64,000 nucleotides of DNA, from NCBI GenBank assembly GCA_965232455.1, contig OZ246981.1, positions 5,208,001 to 5,272,000 on the forward strand, written 5' to 3'. Position numbers and translations under genes: made by a program. The DNA is from JBFGFX01 sp965232455. Its GTDB lineage: Bacteria; Pseudomonadota; Gammaproteobacteria; Steroidobacterales; Woeseiaceae. Below the pieces are notes generated by a model. That model searched no databases, was not told the origin of the DNA, and saw nothing but the letters and a program-made list of their open reading frames with translations. This document shows positions 60,733 through 64,000 of the stretch, piece by piece (position 1 is the first letter of the stretch; every line of letters begins with the position of its first letter).

Positions 60733-61842
60733 ATGTTGAAAACTAGTGCGGCAGTAGCGTATCCAGGGGAACAAGGGTTCCGTTATGAATCGGTTGATAT
60801 TGACGCCCCGCGGCCCGATGAGATATTGGTCAAGATCAAAGGCGTTGGGCTCTGTCATACCGATCTCCTGTTCCGCTCCGGTGCGACCGGGTATCCCTTT
60901 CCGGGTGTGCTCGGTCACGAAGGTAGCGGCATTGTCGAGGCGATCGGCGAGAACATCACCAAAGTCGGAGTTGGCGACCATGTTTTGCTGACGTTTCGGT
61001 CTTGCGGAGCCTGCGATCGCTGCAACGATCGAGATGCCGCGTATTGCCGCGTAATGCCGGCTCTCAATTACGTCGGCAACCGAAAGGACGGATCAAGTGC
61101 GTTGAGCAACGGTCAGGGCCCGGTGACGTCCAATTTCTTCGGGCAGTCGTCGTTTGCGGGCCATGCCTTGACCTATGAGCGCAATGTTGTCGTCGTGGAC
61201 GATGACCTGCCGATCGCGCTGTTGGGTCCGCTCGGCTGCGGTATTCAAACGGGCGTCGGTAGCGTGTTGCGTTCGCTCGATGCGAAGCCCGGCTCGTCGA
61301 TACTTATCGCCGGCGGTGGCTCCGTGGGCCTGAGTGCGGTAATGGGAGCGAAGATCAGAAAGTGCGATCCCATAATTTTGCTCGAGCCCCTGGCGTCCCG
61401 ACGGGATCTCGCCGTCGAATTGGGGGCTACGCATTGCATCAATCCATCGGACGAGGAAAACGTACCCGATACGGTCAGGGCCATCGTACCGCTCGGTGTC
61501 GACAACGCGTTTGACACGACGGGGCTGCCGGCGGTCCAGGCAGATTGCCTCGCGAGCATGGGGTCAAAAGCGACATTGGGCATTGTAGGGGTTAGCCCGC
61601 CGAACACACGGCCGCCCGGTGAGATGAACACGCTCGTGACGTTCGGGCAGTCCGTGAAAGGCATCATTGAGGGTGACAGCGATCCGGATACCTTCTTGCC
61701 GGAACTTGTCGACCTTTATCGAGCGGGCCTGTTGCCGATCGGAAAACTGATCAGAACCTACAAGTTGAGCGAAATCAACCGGGCGATAGAGGAGCAACAG
61801 CGCGGTGCTTGCGTAAAAGCCGTCCTGTTGCCCGATGATTAG
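60733..61842 (+). CDS. Zinc-dependent alcohol dehydrogenase (MDR)
   Basis: A 369-residue medium-chain dehydrogenase similar to aryl/benzyl alcohol dehydrogenases. Catalytic zinc ligands in GLCHTDLL and LGHEGSGIV; four structural-zinc cysteines in CGACDRCNDRDAAYC; Rossmann motif IAGGGSVGLSAVMGAKI; GCGIQTGVGSV typical of the group. It oxidises an alcohol to aldehyde with NAD+. Substrate unknown; the upstream receptor may import it. AAGGA precedes the ATG. Confidence 0.88.
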   Translation: MLKTSAAVAYPGEQGFRYESVDIDAPRPDEILVKIKGVGLCHTDLLFRSGATGYPFPGVLGHEGSGIVEAIGENITKVGVGDHVLLTFRSCGACDRCNDRDAAYCRVMPALNYVGNRKDGSSALSNGQGPVTSNFFGQSSFAGHALTYERNVVVVDDDLPIALLGPLGCGIQTGVGSVLRSLDAKPGSSILIAGGGSVGLSAVMGAKIRKCDPIILLEPLASRRDLAVELGATHCINPSDEENVPDTVRAIVPLGVDNAFDTTGLPAVQADCLASMGSKATLGIVGVSPPNTRPPGEMNTLVTFGQSVKGIIEGDSDPDTFLPELVDLYRAGLLPIGKLIRTYKLSEINRAIEEQQRGACVKAVLLPDD

Positions 61843-61908
61843 GTACGTTTTGATGCAATCTACAACGAGCGGCAGCGGGCCGAGCGGCGTGGCGCGGGAG
61901 ACTCGCTG

Positions 61909-62988
61909 GTGTACGTGATCACGAATCGGCAAATACTGTGTGACGAAAAAGGACTGGGCAAGTTCGGAAAGAGAGTGAATGGCAAAGGCCCAAACGAGCT
62001 GAGGCTCGCGGACGTCCGCCGTAAAGGAAAGGGTTGGAACGTCGAGTTTCTCGAAGACAAGCTGTCCCCGGAAGAAGCAGGACTTCTTATTGCAAAACAC
62101 AGCCTTTCACTGAGTGCTGAGGACACGCACTACGCGAGTCTGAAAGTGGCGTGTGACGTGGCGGCCGAGGCCAGGAAGAGAAAAACCCATATCCTGTTTT
62201 TCGTGCACGGTTTCAACAACGACATGACGGACGTGGTCAAGCGAGCCGAAGATCTGGCCGCGAGATACGGTATCATAGTAATTCCGTTTTCGTGGCCGGC
62301 AAACGGAGGTGGCGTGTCCGGGATAGCGAGCTACAAGTCCGACAAACGCGACGCCCGCGCATCAGCCGGCGGACTTGAACGTGCGATGCAGAAGGTCGGT
62401 GACTATTTACAATTGATCACTGAGGCGAGACGGAAAGAATTGTGGGACGCCGCGCAGGACAGACACGCGGACAACCCGGAAGCACGCGATTCCCTCTACT
62501 CGAAGCTACTGGAAAAAGACTGTCCGTATACGGTTAACGCGTTGTTTCACAGTATGGGCAATTATCTTCTCAAGCACATGCTCAAGAGCTCGATCGCCGA
62601 AGGCGCCGGTCTGACGTTCGATAACGTGCTGCTTGTCGCGGCGGATACGAACAACAAGGATCACGACACATGGGTCGGGAGAATTCGATTTCGCCGGCGG
62701 TGTTTCGTCACGATCAACGAGAACGACCACGCGCTCGCGGCATCGAGGGCCAAATCCGGATCGGATCAGCTTGCCCGCCTGGGACACTATCTGCGCGGCC
62801 TGGACGCCGGAAACGCACATTACGTCAACTTCACGGACGCGCCGTGGGTTCGAGAGTCACACGCGTACTTTGGTGATCCCGCCCAAAAAAACGATCAGGT
62901 GCACCGGTTTTTCAACCGAGCGCTAAAGGGGGGGAACGCCGAGGAAGGCCTGCGCTATCACGCAGAGGGAAACTGGTTCGGCTTCTAG
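61909..62988 (+). CDS. Alpha/beta hydrolase, DUF900-like
   Basis: A 359-residue cytosolic serine hydrolase. Motifs: ILFFVHGFNNDMTDVVKRA (oxyanion region), VIPFSWPANG, nucleophile in ALFHSMGNYLL, VLLVAADTNNKDHD, and a late SHAYFGDPAQKNDQVHRFF with the probable His. This matches PF05990-type proteins of unknown function. GTG start. The next gene begins 15 nt after its stop, so they form a pair. Confidence 0.8.
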   Translation: MYVITNRQILCDEKGLGKFGKRVNGKGPNELRLADVRRKGKGWNVEFLEDKLSPEEAGLLIAKHSLSLSAEDTHYASLKVACDVAAEARKRKTHILFFVHGFNNDMTDVVKRAEDLAARYGIIVIPFSWPANGGGVSGIASYKSDKRDARASAGGLERAMQKVGDYLQLITEARRKELWDAAQDRHADNPEARDSLYSKLLEKDCPYTVNALFHSMGNYLLKHMLKSSIAEGAGLTFDNVLLVAADTNNKDHDTWVGRIRFRRRCFVTINENDHALAASRAKSGSDQLARLGHYLRGLDAGNAHYVNFTDAPWVRESHAYFGDPAQKNDQVHRFFNRALKGGNAEEGLRYHAEGNWFGF

Positions 62989-63003
62989 TCGAGGAGCGGT
63001 CAA

Positions 63004-63696
63004 TTGTCTGGCGATGATAAGAAACTAGGGCCGTGGGTGACTGCTTTCAGCGCGATCGCCTCGCTGCTGCTTGCTTATAACACGTACCAGGTAAGTCAGT
63101 TCGATGCCGATCTTCGGGCGGTAGAAAGCGAGCGAGAGGTGAATTTCCGGATTTTTCAGTCGATTGCCGAAGCGGTTGAATCGGGAAATCCACAGCGGAT
63201 AAGAGCGGTCCGTGCTCTGGTGACGGCGCTGGCTTCGGACTCTCTTCGAGAGGGATTTCTCGACGCGCTGGAAATGGGCGAAGTGCAGATATTCGAGGGC
63301 GGTGAAGCCACAAAAACCCGAGCGCGGCTCGAGGAGCCGTCATTCGACTGGGAAGATTGGGATTACGACGTGTTTTGGTGCAGTTCCGCGGGAGCCGTCG
63401 CGGAATCGCAGGCAAACGCGATCGTGGAAGCCCTCGAAATGGAGGACGCCAAGGGCCGGCTGCGGGTTCGGGTGCTGCCCGAGTCCGTTCGTAATTCGTC
63501 GGCTTACAATACGGTTTCCGCCTACGAAATCCGGTACGAGGAAAATGAACAGGATCAGGCGGCAGCCGTTGCGCGGCTGGCTGACCGGACGCTTGGAGGA
63601 CAGGCGTTTACGCTCGTTCCCATCAGCCCGGCACGGCCAACGCCCTGGTATGTCAGCGTATTCATTTGTCCCACGAGCACGCCGCAGCGAACGTAG
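63004..63696 (+). CDS. Membrane-anchored protein paired with the hydrolase
   Basis: 230 residues. One N-terminal membrane segment (WVTAFSAIASLLLAYNTYQV), a helical stretch (AVESEREVNFRIFQSIAEAV), and a C-terminal alpha/beta domain about residues 115-228 with DVFWCSSAGAVAESQANAIV and AYEIRYEENEQDQAAAVARL, somewhat like LytR_C/SPOR-type domains. TTG start after GAGGAG. Function unknown; it may anchor or regulate the hydrolase encoded just upstream. Confidence 0.65.
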   Translation: MSGDDKKLGPWVTAFSAIASLLLAYNTYQVSQFDADLRAVESEREVNFRIFQSIAEAVESGNPQRIRAVRALVTALASDSLREGFLDALEMGEVQIFEGGEATKTRARLEEPSFDWEDWDYDVFWCSSAGAVAESQANAIVEALEMEDAKGRLRVRVLPESVRNSSAYNTVSAYEIRYEENEQDQAAAVARLADRTLGGQAFTLVPISPARPTPWYVSVFICPTSTPQRT

Positions 63697-63721
63697 GCCT
63701 CCCTGACAACGGAGCTATTAA

Positions 63722-64000
63722 ATGGAATGCTTCAATCGAATGCGTGTCCTGGCCATAGCCGGATGGCTTTTGGTCGGGCCGTTCGCGCTGAAGACTCTTG
63801 CGAATGAAAACATGTCGACCGAGCCCCTTCGGTTCGAGGCCAACGGTCTCGAACTGTCCGGTATTCTCGACGTCCCGGCGAAAGAGGACGCGCATGCGCT
63901 CGTGATATTCGTTCACGGCTACGGCGCAACCAACGTCGTGGAACAGAACTGGTACTACGATCTGCGATCGCGATTTGCCGCGCAGGGCATTGCAAGTTTT
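63722..64000 (+). CDS. Exported alpha/beta hydrolase, cut by right edge
   Basis: An ATG at 63722 opens a frame that continues past the window. Residues 1-28 are a signal peptide (VLAIAGWLLVGPFALKTLA); then LRFEANGLELSGILDVPA and ALVIFVHGYGATNVVEQNWY, the start of a typical serine alpha/beta hydrolase with the HG oxyanion motif. The nucleophile lies beyond the window. Confidence 0.75.
   Translation, partial: MECFNRMRVLAIAGWLLVGPFALKTLANENMSTEPLRFEANGLELSGILDVPAKEDAHALVIFVHGYGATNVVEQNWYYDLRSRFAAQGIASF

Noticed and set aside
1..64000. CRISPR arrays, tRNA or rRNA genes
   Set aside because: No regularly spaced short repeats and no recognisable tRNA or rRNA sequence were seen on reading through; a covariance scan was not possible.

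Overview
The window looks like chromosomal DNA of a marine, TonB-rich, GC-moderate gammaproteobacterium: TonB-dependent receptors, an alginate utilisation locus, P2-type tail genes with high-quality Shine-Dalgarno sites, and a c-di-GMP-I riboswitch. The genus cannot be fixed from the sequence.

Left part (about 0.7-19 kb) is an alginate/uronate utilisation locus. A leftward block runs from a GntR/FadR-type regulator through a 44-residue Cys/His-rich peptide, an ExuT-like MFS transporter, an SDR (probable DEH reductase), a two-domain PL6 alginate lyase, a mannonate-dehydratase-like enolase, a Gfo/Idh/MocA oxidoreductase and a sodium/solute symporter. A rightward block holds a large TonB receptor, a lectin-like lipoprotein, an atypical NRAMP-fold transporter and a PL17 oligoalginate lyase. 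The two blocks diverge around the regulator, and both carry an ATTGGTnnnACCAAT-like operator.

Middle part (19-33 kb) is accessory: a lipoyl-domain/TIR-like (CAP12 family) fusion, a TPR-methyltransferase, an OmpR-type regulator with a degenerate receiver, a bacterial peroxinectin-like heme peroxidase behind a c-di-GMP-I riboswitch, a membrane diguanylate cyclase, small hypotheticals, a LysR regulator and a BTAD/alpha-beta-hydrolase regulator.

The main find is 33.0-55.1 kb: a complete contractile injection apparatus with no capsid, portal, terminase or integrase. Its structural genes are P2-like (gp25/W, V, J, I, H, FI, two FII, E/E' with an intact P2 slippery heptamer, short T, U, X, D). They are followed by an AAA+ ATPase and a terminator-like protein as in extracellular contractile injection systems (eCIS), then by DUF4157 'eCIS core' proteins. 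One DUF4157 protein carries two C-terminal stretches that read like tandem RGS (regulator of G-protein signalling) domains, a eukaryotic signalling fold; this suggests a eukaryote-directed cargo. A second DUF4157 protein lies on the opposite strand, and an Amidase_3 peptidoglycan hydrolase sits between them.

Right part (55-64 kb) has a secreted beta-propeller-like protein, a 35-bp perfect inverted repeat around a decayed regulator fragment, an SRPBCC protein, a second TonB receptor, a zinc alcohol dehydrogenase, a serine-hydrolase/membrane-protein pair and a hydrolase cut by the right edge. A dispersed repeat of about 100 bp recurs at 28.2, 31.0, 52.4 and 57.0 kb (plus one inverted core at 57.2 kb), near intact or decayed BTAD-hydrolase genes.
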